Shown: positions 1 to 7,202, counted from the stretch's first letter. The stretch: DNA of 13,402 nucleotides from Natronohydrobacter sp. (GCA_007118445.1 SKRP01000099.1:1-13402), one strand, 5' to 3'. A program made the numbers and translations. The notes: a model not told the origin generated them from the letters alone.

Positions 1-1
1 C

Positions 2-535
2 ATGAAGAAACCAGCGACGCAACCCGCGCGCGAAACAGTGACGTTTCGTCGCCCGAACGGACAGGACGGCTCGGCAGTCTGGGAACTGGTGGCCGCCTGC
101 CCGCCGCTGGATCAGAATTCGATGTACATGAATGTGGTGCAGTGCGATCACTTCGCCGAAACCTGCATCATCGCCGAGCGCGATGGCCAGATCGTCGGCT
201 GGATTTCCGGACATATCCCGCCCGAGACCCCGCAGAGCCTGTTCGTCTGGCAGGTCGCGGTGCATCCTGATGCGCGCGGGCTTGGGCTTGGCAAGCGCAT
301 GCTGCGCGAATTGGTTGCCCGCCCGTCCTGCCGCGGCACACGGGTGCTGGAGACGACGATCACCCGCAGCAACGACTCCTCCTGGGGTCTGTTTCGCAGT
401 TTCGCACATGACATGGGCGGCGAGTTGAGCGACGCGCCCCATTATGACCGCCATCTTCATCTTGGCGGGCAACATGCAACTGAACATCTGGTGAAGATCA
501 CGCTGCCGCGCCATGCGCTGCGCCTTGCAGCCTGA
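2..535 (+). CDS. ectA: L-2,4-diaminobutyrate N-gamma-acetyltransferase EctA
   Basis: This cytoplasmic GNAT-family enzyme transfers an acetyl group from acetyl-CoA to the gamma-amino group of L-2,4-diaminobutyrate, the second dedicated step of ectoine synthesis. The 177-residue protein has the usual EctA length. Residues 35-55 carry the EctA-like stretch with PLDQNSMY and CDHFAETC. Residues 82-98 contain GNAT motif A, with the acetyl-CoA pyrophosphate loop RGLGLG at 92-97 after strand VWQVAVHPD. It is the first gene of an ectABC-ask_ect operon and ends 26 nt before ectB. The ATG has only one base before it in the window, so no ribosome binding site or promoter can be judged. The first dozen residues are poorly conserved in the family, so the exact start is less certain than the identity. 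Confidence 0.95.
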   Translation: MKKPATQPARETVTFRRPNGQDGSAVWELVAACPPLDQNSMYMNVVQCDHFAETCIIAERDGQIVGWISGHIPPETPQSLFVWQVAVHPDARGLGLGKRMLRELVARPSCRGTRVLETTITRSNDSSWGLFRSFAHDMGGELSDAPHYDRHLHLGGQHATEHLVKITLPRHALRLAA

Positions 536-561
536 TCCGATCCCTTACGAAAGGCTTTCCA

Positions 562-1827
562 ATGACTGATATCTATACACGCCGCGAATCGCAGGCGCGC
601 AGCTACTGCCGCGCCTTTCCCGTAACCTTCACCAAGGCCGTGAACGCCACCCTGACCGATGCGTCCGGGCGTGATTACACCGACTTTCTGGCCGGGTGTT
701 CGTCGCTGAATTACGGCCATAACGACCCGGATATGAAATCGGCGCTAGTCGAGCATATCACAGCCGATGGCGTCACCCACGGGCTGGACATGCACACAGA
801 TGCCAAGACGGCATTTCTGGACAGTTTCGAGCGCCTGATCCTCGCGCCGCGCGGGATGGACCACAAGGTGATGTTCACGGGTCCGACCGGCACAAATGCG
901 GTCGAGGCCGCAATGAAGCTTGCCCGCAAGACCACAGGCCGCGACACGATCATCGCCTTCACCAATGGCTTTCACGGCATGACCATGGGCGCGCTGGCCG
1001 CGACCGGCAATGCCGGCAAGCGTGCTGGCGCCGGCACCACCCTGAGCGGTGTCGTGCGGATGCCCTATGAGGGCGCGCTGGAAGGCGTTGACAGTCTGGC
1101 GATGATCCGCGCGATGCTGGACAATCCTTCCAGCGGGATCGATGCGCCTGCGGCCTTCCTGATCGAGCCGGTGCAGGGCGAGGGCGGGCTGAACGCGGCC
1201 TCTGCAGAATTCCTGCAAGGCATTCAGGCGCTGGCCCGTGAACATGGCGCGCTGGTGATCATGGATGACATTCAGGCCGGGATCGGGCGCACAGGTCCGT
1301 TCTTCAGCTTCGAGGACATGGGCGTGACCCCGGATCTGATTCCGCTGGCGAAATCGCTGTCCGGCATGGGTCTGCCCATGGCCGCGCTGCTGATCCGCCC
1401 GGATCTGGATATCTGGAAACCGGCCGAACATAACGGCACCTTCCGCGGCAATAACCATGCTTTCGTGACGGCCCGTGTCGCGCTGGAAAAATTCTGGTCC
1501 GATGACAGTTTCCGGCAGCAGACAGCCGAGAAATCCGAATTCCTGACCCGCCGCCTGCGCGAGATTGCGGCCCATGTGCCGGGTGCGACGCTGAAAGGGC
1601 GGGGCATGATGCAGGGGGTCGATCTTGGCTCGGGCGATCTGGCCGCGCAAATCTGCGCGACCTGTTTCGAGCATGGTCTGATCATCGAAACCTCGGGGGC
1701 GCATGATGAAGTGGTCAAGGTACTTGCCCCGCTGACCATCCCGCAGGCGCAATTCGCAGCCGGGCTGGACATTCTGGAAGCGGCTGTGAAATCTGCCCTT
1801 GATACGCAGAAGCTTGCAGCGGAGTAA
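562..1827 (+). CDS. ectB: Diaminobutyrate-2-oxoglutarate transaminase EctB
   Basis: This PLP-dependent class III aminotransferase converts L-aspartate-beta-semialdehyde and glutamate to L-2,4-diaminobutyrate and 2-oxoglutarate, the first dedicated step of ectoine synthesis. The 421-residue length is typical. Visible landmarks are the phosphate-binding GPTGTNAVEAA at 107-117, NGFHGMT at 135-141, IEPVQGEGG at 201-209, the PLP-pyridine aspartate in VIMDDIQ at 232-238, and the Schiff-base lysine K264 in LAKSLSG. NGTFRGNNHAFV at 291-302 is also characteristic. An AAGG at 551-554 sits 7 nt before the ATG, which supports the start. The gene lies between ectA and ectC; its stop is only 4 nt from the ectC ATG and its last codons contain the ectC ribosome binding site, so the two are coupled. 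Confidence 0.97.
   Translation: MTDIYTRRESQARSYCRAFPVTFTKAVNATLTDASGRDYTDFLAGCSSLNYGHNDPDMKSALVEHITADGVTHGLDMHTDAKTAFLDSFERLILAPRGMDHKVMFTGPTGTNAVEAAMKLARKTTGRDTIIAFTNGFHGMTMGALAATGNAGKRAGAGTTLSGVVRMPYEGALEGVDSLAMIRAMLDNPSSGIDAPAAFLIEPVQGEGGLNAASAEFLQGIQALAREHGALVIMDDIQAGIGRTGPFFSFEDMGVTPDLIPLAKSLSGMGLPMAALLIRPDLDIWKPAEHNGTFRGNNHAFVTARVALEKFWSDDSFRQQTAEKSEFLTRRLREIAAHVPGATLKGRGMMQGVDLGSGDLAAQICATCFEHGLIIETSGAHDEVVKVLAPLTIPQAQFAAGLDILEAAVKSALDTQKLAAE
1821..1824 (+). promoter_or_regulatory. Ribosome binding site of ectC inside the end of ectB
   Basis: GGAG lies 7 nt before the ectC ATG at 1832 and overlaps the last codons of ectB. It selects the 128-residue ectC start over an upstream in-frame ATG at 1799, and it implies that translation of ectC is coupled to termination of ectB. 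Confidence 0.7.
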
Positions 1828-1831
1828 CCAG

Positions 1832-2218
1832 ATGATCATTCGTGACTTTCACCAGGCCAAGGCAACCGACCGGCGCGTGGCCGATCAGAAATGGGAATCG
1901 GTGCGCATGTTGCTGGCCGATGACGGGATGGGGTTTTCCTTCCACATCACCACCATCGCCGCCGGCAGCGAGCACACGTTCCATTACAAGAACCATTTCG
2001 AGAGCGTCTATTGCATCTCGGGGACGGGCAGCATCGAGGATCTGGCCACAGGCGAAGTGCATGAAATCCGCCCCGGCGTGATGTATGCGCTCAACCTGCA
2101 TGACAAGCACACGCTGCGCTGCGAAACGGAATGTGTCTTCGCCTGCTGCTTCAACCCGCCTGTGACAGGCCGTGAAGTGCATCAGGAAGATGGCTCCTAC
2201 GCGCTCGAAACTTCTTAA
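1832..2218 (+). CDS. ectC: L-ectoine synthase EctC
   Basis: This small cupin-fold enzyme cyclises N-gamma-acetyl-L-2,4-diaminobutyrate to ectoine with loss of water. The 128-residue protein starts MIIRDFHQAKATDRRV, the usual EctC opening. The residues known to hold the catalytic iron in characterised EctC (Glu57, Tyr85, His93) are all present at exactly those positions: E57 in NHFESVY, Y85 in VMYALNL, and H93 in DKHTLR. The substrate-side residues W21, Y52, H55, E115 and H117 can also be read. The start at 1832 is chosen on length, conserved N-terminus and the GGAG 7 nt upstream; an earlier ATG at 1799 would add 11 unconserved residues overlapping ectB. The product is ectoine rather than hydroxyectoine, because no ectD follows. 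Confidence 0.97.
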   Translation: MIIRDFHQAKATDRRVADQKWESVRMLLADDGMGFSFHITTIAAGSEHTFHYKNHFESVYCISGTGSIEDLATGEVHEIRPGVMYALNLHDKHTLRCETECVFACCFNPPVTGREVHQEDGSYALETS

Positions 2219-2221
2219 TCC

Positions 2222-2262
2222 AAGGACAGGCGGGGGTGAAAAGCCGCCCGCCTGAAACTCTC
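2222..2262 (+). promoter_or_regulatory. Hairpin between Shine-Dalgarno and start codon of ask_ect
   Basis: The ectC-ask_ect junction reads AAGGA (2222-2226), then a perfect 8-bp inverted repeat (CAGGCGGG 2227-2234 and CCCGCCTG 2247-2254, with a 12-nt loop), then AAACTCTC (2255-2262), then ATG at 2263. The linear distance from AAGGA to the ATG is 36 nt, far too long for normal initiation. If the hairpin folds, its two ends meet and the effective gap becomes 8 nt. A GTG at 2236 lies 9 nt after AAGGA but inside the loop. There is no U-tract after the stem, which argues against a simple intrinsic terminator. An mRNA-stability or processing element is an alternative. Confidence 0.6.
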
Positions 2263-3684
2263 ATGACCCATACAGTCGAGAAAATCGGCGGCACGTCGAT
2301 GAGCCGTGCCAGAGAATTGCTGGACACATTGTTTATCGGCGGGCGTGGTCCGGCCGAAATCTACAACCGTATCTTCGTCGTTTCGGCCTTTGGTGGCGTG
2401 ACGAACATGCTGCTGGAGCACAAGAAAACCGGATCGCCCGGCGTCTATGCGCGCTTTGCTGCCGATGATACGGGTGCAGGCTGGCAAGACGCGCTGCGCG
2501 AGACCTCTGCGCGGCTGTGCGACATTCACGGCGAAATCCTGACCGATGATGCCGATCGCGAACGCGCCGATGCCTTCGTGCGCGACCGTCTGGAAGGTGC
2601 GCGCGCCTGTCTGATGGATCTGCAGCGTCTGGGCAGCTACGGCCATTTCCGGATCGCGCAGCAGATGCATACCGTGCGCGAATTGCTGTCCGGGCTGGGC
2701 GAGGCGCATTCTGCTTTTGTGACCACACTGCTGTTGCAGCGCCATGATGTGAATGCACGTTTCATCGACCTTTCGGGCTGGCGCGACAGCACGGATCCCG
2801 CGCTGTCCGACCGGTTGGAACAGGCGATGGCAGGTGTTGATCTTGCCACCGAATTGCCGATTGTCACCGGCTATGCGCAATGCGCCGAGGGGCTGATGCG
2901 CGAATATGATCGTGGCTATTCAGAAGTGGTTTTTGCCCATCTCGCGGCGCAGACCGGCGCGCGTGAAGCGCTGATCCACAAGGAATTTCATCTCTCCAGC
3001 GCGGATCCGAAAATCGTCGGTGTCGAGAATACGGTCAAGATCGGGCGCACCAGCTATGATGTCGCGGATCAACTGTCCAATCTGGGCATGGAGGCGATCC
3101 ATCCCAATGCCGCGCGCATCCTGCGCCGGGCTGATGTGCCCTTGCGCGTGGCCCATGCGTTTGAGCCGGAAGACCCTGGCACGCTGATCGGGCCCGAGGG
3201 CGGCACAGCCGGCCGGGTGGAGATGGTGACCGGGCTGGAAGTGCAGGCTTTCGAGCTGCATGAACCGGATATGGTGGGGCTGAAGGGCTATGATGCCTGC
3301 GCGCTCGAAGCATTGACGCGTCACAGGTTGTGGATCGTCTCGAAGCATTCGAATGCCAACACGATCACGCATTACCTGAACGGATCGCTCAAGGCGATCA
3401 AACGCGCCGAGGCCGATGTTCTGAAAACCTACCCCAACGCCACTGTGACCGCGCGCGGTCTGGCGCTGGTGTCTGTGCTCGGGTCGGACCTGTCGGATCT
3501 GTCGGTGCTCATGACCGGGCTGCAGGCCCTGTCCGAGGCTGGCATTTCGATTGAAGCTGCGCAGCAGGGGCTGCGGCGGGTCGAGGTGCAGTTCCTGGTG
3601 CCGCGTGATGACCTGAACGCGGCCATCAAGACGCTGCACCAGGTTTTCGTGACCCCGGAACAGACCCTGAAGCGCGCGGCCTGA
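2263..3684 (+). CDS. ask_ect: Ectoine-type aspartokinase Ask_Ect
   Basis: This specialised aspartate kinase phosphorylates L-aspartate with ATP to 4-phospho-L-aspartate, supplying the precursor of aspartate semialdehyde for EctB. Ask_Ect enzymes are known from ectoine operons and are thought to escape the feedback control of the housekeeping aspartokinase. From the ATG at 2263 the protein has 473 residues. The amino-acid-kinase domain opens MTHTVEKIGGTSM (KIGGTS at 7-12), followed by VVSAFGGVTN at 39-48 and DRGYSEVVFAHLAAQTGA at 216-233. Two ACT-type segments follow, around 327-375 and 402-463; the latter begins with LVSVLGSDLSDLSVL. A GTG at 2236 would add nine residues but lies in a hairpin loop; the family-typical MTHTVEK start supports 2263. 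It is the last ect gene, 44 nt after ectC. Confidence 0.95.
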   Translation: MTHTVEKIGGTSMSRARELLDTLFIGGRGPAEIYNRIFVVSAFGGVTNMLLEHKKTGSPGVYARFAADDTGAGWQDALRETSARLCDIHGEILTDDADRERADAFVRDRLEGARACLMDLQRLGSYGHFRIAQQMHTVRELLSGLGEAHSAFVTTLLLQRHDVNARFIDLSGWRDSTDPALSDRLEQAMAGVDLATELPIVTGYAQCAEGLMREYDRGYSEVVFAHLAAQTGAREALIHKEFHLSSADPKIVGVENTVKIGRTSYDVADQLSNLGMEAIHPNAARILRRADVPLRVAHAFEPEDPGTLIGPEGGTAGRVEMVTGLEVQAFELHEPDMVGLKGYDACALEALTRHRLWIVSKHSNANTITHYLNGSLKAIKRAEADVLKTYPNATVTARGLALVSVLGSDLSDLSVLMTGLQALSEAGISIEAAQQGLRRVEVQFLVPRDDLNAAIKTLHQVFVTPEQTLKRAA

Positions 3685-3746
3685 CTTGCCTTGAGCGGCT
3701 GGTGCCTCATCTTGCCCAGTGATGCTGAGTGAGTCTGGGGGCACTG

Positions 3747-4859
3747 ATGCTCAACGCGCCACAAATCACTACCGGACAGGCCCTGTCGCTGCTGCGACAG
3801 GGTTGGCTTGCGCAGCAGACCGGGGAACTTTTCGCCAGCTGGATGCTGCATGGGCGTCCTGGTATCGGCAAGACCGAGATCGTGCAGACGCTGGCGCGCG
3901 AGATCGGGGCGAAGCTCTACGATCTGCGCCTGACCACGATCGAGCCGCAGGACCTGCGCGGCCTGCCATTTTTCGACATGGAGACCCGACGCACGGTCTG
4001 GTTCCGCCCGGAAGATCTGCCCGACGATCCTGCGCAGCCCGCGATCCTGTTTCTGGACGAGCTGACCTCTGCCGCGCCGCATCTGCAGCCGACAGTCTAC
4101 GGGCTGTTGCAGGAACGGCGCGTTGGCGGTCATACGCTGCCCGACAGCTGCCTTGTCATCGCAGCTGGCAATATGGTCGAGGATGGTGCCATAGCCTATG
4201 AGATGGGCACAGCGCTGTCCGACCGGCTGATCCATCTGCATCTGTCCGCGAATGCCGAGGACTGGATCACGCATTACGCCCTGCCCAATGCGCTGGACCC
4301 GTCTGTGATCGCGTTTATCCGCACGCGGCCCGATTGTCTGGACACAACCGAAGTCGCGCTGCGCGACGGCGAGATGATCGCCTGCACGCCGCGCAGCTGG
4401 GCGCGGGTGTCGACCTTGATGCGCACGCTGCCGGACCGGAACCTGCGCAATATCGCCATTGCAGGCGTGGTGGGCGGTGCAGTTGCCGCCGAGTTCCGCC
4501 TGATCTGCGAGGATATTGCGGCCACAGTTCAGGTGGATGCGCTGATCGAGGCACCAACACGCGGGCGCACTCCGCTTTACCCGCGTTCGCTGCATGGCAT
4601 GACAGCGCTGACCTATGCGCTGGTCGCCCGCGCGAATGCGGCGAATCTGCCAGCCATTATCGACATCATGGCCGAAATCCGGGGCCTCGGGTCTGCGCTT
4701 GGGGCACCGTTCGAGGCCATGCCGCTGGCTGAGCTGGGAACGCACGGGTTCGAGCTTCTGACGGCGCGGGCGCTCGACAATGGCTGGCAGGACGCATTCC
4801 TGAATTCGCGCGCCTATGCCGATTACATGCGAGAACGCGAAGAGGCAGGGCTTGCGTGA
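3747..4859 (+). CDS. MoxR-type AAA+ ATPase
   Basis: This is a cytoplasmic AAA+ ATPase of the MoxR type, a group that typically works with a von Willebrand A partner to remodel or insert cofactors into a client protein. From the ATG at 3747 it has 370 residues. Walker A is GRPGIGKT at 36-43. Walker B is AILFLDE, with D104 and E105 as metal and catalytic acids. The sensor-1 asparagine is in VIAAGN (N142), and SDRLIHL around 158-164 supplies a conserved arginine. The C-terminal half is helical, with PRSWARV around 215-221. GGGGG ending 5 nt before the ATG is a weak binding site; a GTG at 3729 has none, so 3747 is preferred. It begins 62 nt after ask_ect with no clear terminator between, so read-through from the ectoine operon is possible. 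Its client is not identifiable. Confidence 0.88.
   Translation: MLNAPQITTGQALSLLRQGWLAQQTGELFASWMLHGRPGIGKTEIVQTLAREIGAKLYDLRLTTIEPQDLRGLPFFDMETRRTVWFRPEDLPDDPAQPAILFLDELTSAAPHLQPTVYGLLQERRVGGHTLPDSCLVIAAGNMVEDGAIAYEMGTALSDRLIHLHLSANAEDWITHYALPNALDPSVIAFIRTRPDCLDTTEVALRDGEMIACTPRSWARVSTLMRTLPDRNLRNIAIAGVVGGAVAAEFRLICEDIAATVQVDALIEAPTRGRTPLYPRSLHGMTALTYALVARANAANLPAIIDIMAEIRGLGSALGAPFEAMPLAELGTHGFELLTARALDNGWQDAFLNSRAYADYMREREEAGLA
4841..4845 (+). promoter_or_regulatory. Ribosome binding site selecting a TTG start
   Basis: AGAGG ends 6 nt before a TTG at 4852 and lies inside the 3' end of the ATPase gene. The upstream in-frame ATG at 4816 has no comparable site, so the TTG is the better start for the VWA gene. 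Confidence 0.55.
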
Positions 4860-6078
4860 GGCCACACATTCGCGCCGCGCGACAGCGGCCTTGCAGGCGC
4901 TGACCGAACAGGATCCGGCGCTGGCCGCTCTCTCGCTCTGGTGCCGCCATCGCGACGATGATGCGACAGAGCTGGTCGCCACCTGCGGCACCGAAATTCG
5001 CTATGGGACGGAATTTGCAGCGCTGCCACAGCATCTGCAGATCGGGCTGACCGGGCATCACATCCTGCATGTGGCGTTCCAGCACCCTGCGCGGATGCGC
5101 GCGATGCAGGACCGGCTGGGGGCAGAGTTTGACCCGGAGCTTTGGCAGATTGCCTGCGACGCGATTGTCAATCAGACCATTCTCGCCGCAGGCCATGCCT
5201 TGCCGCGCCCCTGTGTCACGCTCGAAACCCTGCTGGGGCAATCCAGCTCCAGGGCACTGGCGGCATGGGATGCCGAACGGCTCTATTTCCGACTTTATTC
5301 CTTTGGCGGGCCAGGGCGCGGGCCTTTGAAAGCGAAGGCGCGCGCAGCCGGGTTCCGACCCGACCTCTCGCCCGGCGACGGGGTCGAGGCCGAGGGCGCG
5401 GGTCCCGATGACGGCGACTGGCGCGGCCATCTGGCCCGTGCCATGGCACTGGGACGGACCGCCGGGCTTGGCATGGGGGCGCTGACCGGGCGGCTGGGCG
5501 ATCTGCCGCGCCCGAAAGTGCCGTGGGAAATGATCCTGCGGCGCTGGATGGCGCGGGCCTCGCTGCGCCATCCGGGACCTGCGCATCTGCAGCCCGCGCG
5601 CCGCTGGCTGGCGCTTGCGGGCCACGCCGCCATCCGTGACCGACCCCTGCCGCCATGGCAGCCCGATCTGAACGCACCCCTGCCAAGACCCCGCCTGCTG
5701 ATTGCGATCGATGCGTCAGGGTCGATCCCGCGACCAGTGCTGGCGCGGTTCTTTTCCGAAACTGCCAGCGCGGTACGGCGGATGCGAACTGCCTGCAGGC
5801 TGGTCGTGTTCGATACCGAGATCCGGCACGAACTGATACTCGACCCCGCTGACTGGCGGCGCACGCTATCGGCCTTGCACCTGCCCGAAGGCGGCGGCAC
5901 GGATTTCAGGCCGGTTTTCGCGCTTGCGTCAGAGCTTGCACCCTCTGGTGTCATCGTTCTGACAGATCTGGACGGCCCCTTGCCCTCGGTCGCCCCGCGC
6001 CTTCCGGTGCTCTGGGCCAGCGCCAGGGTCGATCCGCCGACACCGTCTTTCGGTCAGGTCATCTGTCTGGCCCAGTGA
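4852..6078 (+). CDS. VWA-domain protein with metallopeptidase-like N-terminal domain (DUF2201 type)
   Basis: This protein is the likely partner of the MoxR ATPase just upstream, whose stop codon it overlaps by 8 nt. From the TTG at 4852 it has 408 residues. The N-terminal half resembles the putative metallopeptidase domain of DUF2201 proteins: HHILHVAFQH at 69-78 aligns with the family HExxHxxxxH, and ACDAIVNQ at 101-108 matches the following helix. The glutamate of HExxH is replaced by histidine (H70), so classical zinc-protease chemistry is doubtful. A proline- and glycine-rich linker spans about 150-190. The C-terminal VWA domain has MIDAS elements DASGS at 287-291, GGGTDF at 347-352 and LTDLDG at 370-375. 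No signal peptide or membrane segment is seen. An ATG at 4816 would give 420 residues but lacks a binding site. The cellular role is unknown. Confidence 0.85.
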   Translation: MREATHSRRATAALQALTEQDPALAALSLWCRHRDDDATELVATCGTEIRYGTEFAALPQHLQIGLTGHHILHVAFQHPARMRAMQDRLGAEFDPELWQIACDAIVNQTILAAGHALPRPCVTLETLLGQSSSRALAAWDAERLYFRLYSFGGPGRGPLKAKARAAGFRPDLSPGDGVEAEGAGPDDGDWRGHLARAMALGRTAGLGMGALTGRLGDLPRPKVPWEMILRRWMARASLRHPGPAHLQPARRWLALAGHAAIRDRPLPPWQPDLNAPLPRPRLLIAIDASGSIPRPVLARFFSETASAVRRMRTACRLVVFDTEIRHELILDPADWRRTLSALHLPEGGGTDFRPVFALASELAPSGVIVLTDLDGPLPSVAPRLPVLWASARVDPPTPSFGQVICLAQ

Positions 6079-6082
6079 CCTC

Positions 6083-6113
6083 GCTGGACAGACCTTCTGG
6101 TCTGCAAGACAGC
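6083..6113. terminator. Hairpin at the convergent gene junction
   Basis: Between the two convergent stop codons (6078 and 6125), CAGACC (6089-6094) and GGTCTG (6099-6104) form a perfect 6-bp stem with loop TTCT. An outer GCTG (6083-6086) with CAGC (6110-6113) can extend it across an internal loop. It is symmetrical, so it could serve transcripts from both sides. No T-tract follows on either strand, so it is a weak intrinsic terminator or a 3'-end stabilising structure. Confidence 0.35.
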
Positions 6114-6124
6114 AACAAGGCATC

Positions 6125-7183
6125 TCAGCCGCTTGCCGGCATCGCGGTCCACACCCGTATGTTGTTTTCTTTCAAAAGCGTGACAAGCGCGCCCGCAAGG
6201 TTTTCATGACGCAGGATCTCGCCCTCCAGAATGAAAATCCGCGCCTCCAGCGGGCAGGTAGTGATCAGCAGGCGGCAAAAACTGTCCACAAGCGCAGGCT
6301 CGGCGGCGATCATGCGCCCGACTTTGCCCCAGTTCGCGACATCCTCGCCAATTTCAGCCCTGATCCTGCCCACCAATGCCGTGTCGGGCTGGATCTTGCC
6401 TTTCGCTAGTCGCGACAGAAAATGATCGGTCGAGATAGCAGGAAAATCCACCGGATTGAAATGGCGTAGAAGATTGGATTTTCCGTGGCCGGATTTGCCC
6501 GCGATCAGCAATGCGGTCGATTGTAACGGTGTGCAATGATACAGCGCCTGCGGCATCCGGTCCGGATTCGACAAGACGCCACGTCCAACACGGCGCAGCG
6601 CGTAATCTTCAAGCAAAACGGTTTCCAGCAGTCTGGTACTGGGATAGCGCCGCGCTGACTCAGCATCACTGCACAGGGTCCATTCGATACCAGTGGCCGA
6701 AGAACTGAGCGCACATTCCATGACCAGCACAGCTTTCGGGCGCAGATGATCTGCGATGCTGCGCAGAAATCCCTGCAGATCGGTCCGGGACTGCGCTTCA
6801 GGCAGGAAAATCACGTCAAAGCGTTCTGACCCCAGCGCAGACAGATCGCCTTCGCGGATCTCGACATGCCGGAATGCACGACTTTCGCGCGGCTGGGCTG
6901 GCGGCGCGTCCAGCAGCTGGACAACCCGCGCCGCATCTTGCCGCACGGCCTCACGGCAGATGAAATTGTAGCTTTCGCCCAGAACCAGCACGCGAAGCCC
7001 TGCCATGTATTCTTTGCGCTGCAGCGCACCGGGCAGACGTTCCAGCCTTAAATCGCCGATTTTCCGAGACCCCATGACCGTATCCGTTTCTGCCCCCTGC
7101 GGCTGTTCTGTCGGTTGGGGCGCATCTTGCCCGTGACCCATACGGCGCAGAACCCGCCTTCTGACTTTGGAAATGAGTGTCAC
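6125..7183 (-). CDS. Fusion of a methyltransferase-like domain with a P-loop kinase-like domain
   Basis: I do not recognise this 352-residue protein as a named family. Residues 1-40 are basic and then low-complexity. Residues 60-160 look like a Rossmann methyltransferase fold: LRVLVLGES at 63-71 sits where the SAM-binding glycine-rich strand would be, but lacks the full GxGxG. RFDVIFLPEA at 121-130 and HLRPKAVLVME at 146-156 match later strands. Residues 224-352 form a P-loop domain with Walker A GKSGHGKS at 229-236, followed by ISTDHF at 250-255, where small-molecule kinases carry a substrate-binding aspartate (D252). RIFILEGE at 315-322 is a further buried strand. The GTG start has AGAAGG 7 nt upstream. 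It lies 19 nt after the sulfotransferase stop, so the two are probably co-transcribed. A role in modifying or priming the glycan made by its neighbours is inference; a regulatory ATPase is possible. Confidence 0.75.
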   Translation of the reverse strand: MTLISKVRRRVLRRMGHGQDAPQPTEQPQGAETDTVMGSRKIGDLRLERLPGALQRKEYMAGLRVLVLGESYNFICREAVRQDAARVVQLLDAPPAQPRESRAFRHVEIREGDLSALGSERFDVIFLPEAQSRTDLQGFLRSIADHLRPKAVLVMECALSSSATGIEWTLCSDAESARRYPSTRLLETVLLEDYALRRVGRGVLSNPDRMPQALYHCTPLQSTALLIAGKSGHGKSNLLRHFNPVDFPAISTDHFLSRLAKGKIQPDTALVGRIRAEIGEDVANWGKVGRMIAAEPALVDSFCRLLITTCPLEARIFILEGEILRHENLAGALVTLLKENNIRVWTAMPASG

Positions 7184-7190
7184 GACGCCG

Positions 7191-7196
7191 CCTTCT
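7191..7196 (-). promoter_or_regulatory. Ribosome binding site selecting a GTG start
   Basis: On the minus strand AGAAGG lies 7 nt before the GTG at 7183, within the short gap after the sulfotransferase stop. It is the clearest Shine-Dalgarno sequence in this operon and fixes the GTG as the start of the fusion protein. Confidence 0.6.
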
Positions 7197-7202
7197 GTCT
7201 GA

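Noticed and set aside
745..1839. A 364-codon minus-strand frame opposite ectB
   Set aside because: EctB is certain on the plus strand with all active-site residues; the antisense translation has no coherent motif.
2236..2238. GTG as the start of the aspartokinase
   Set aside because: It has a reasonable AAGGA spacing but lies in the loop of a strong hairpin and would add nine unconserved residues before the family-typical MTHTVEKIGGTS start. Kept only as an alternative.
3481..3513. Short imperfect tandem repeat TCGGACCTG/TCGGATCTG/TCGGTGCTC
   Set aside because: It encodes the SDLSDLSVL segment of the aspartokinase ACT domain and is explained by protein sequence conservation.
3429..4991. A 520-codon open frame on the minus strand opposite ask_ect and the MoxR gene
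   Set aside because: It runs antisense to two well-supported genes, shows no recognisable domain, and has the composition of a reverse-frame shadow.
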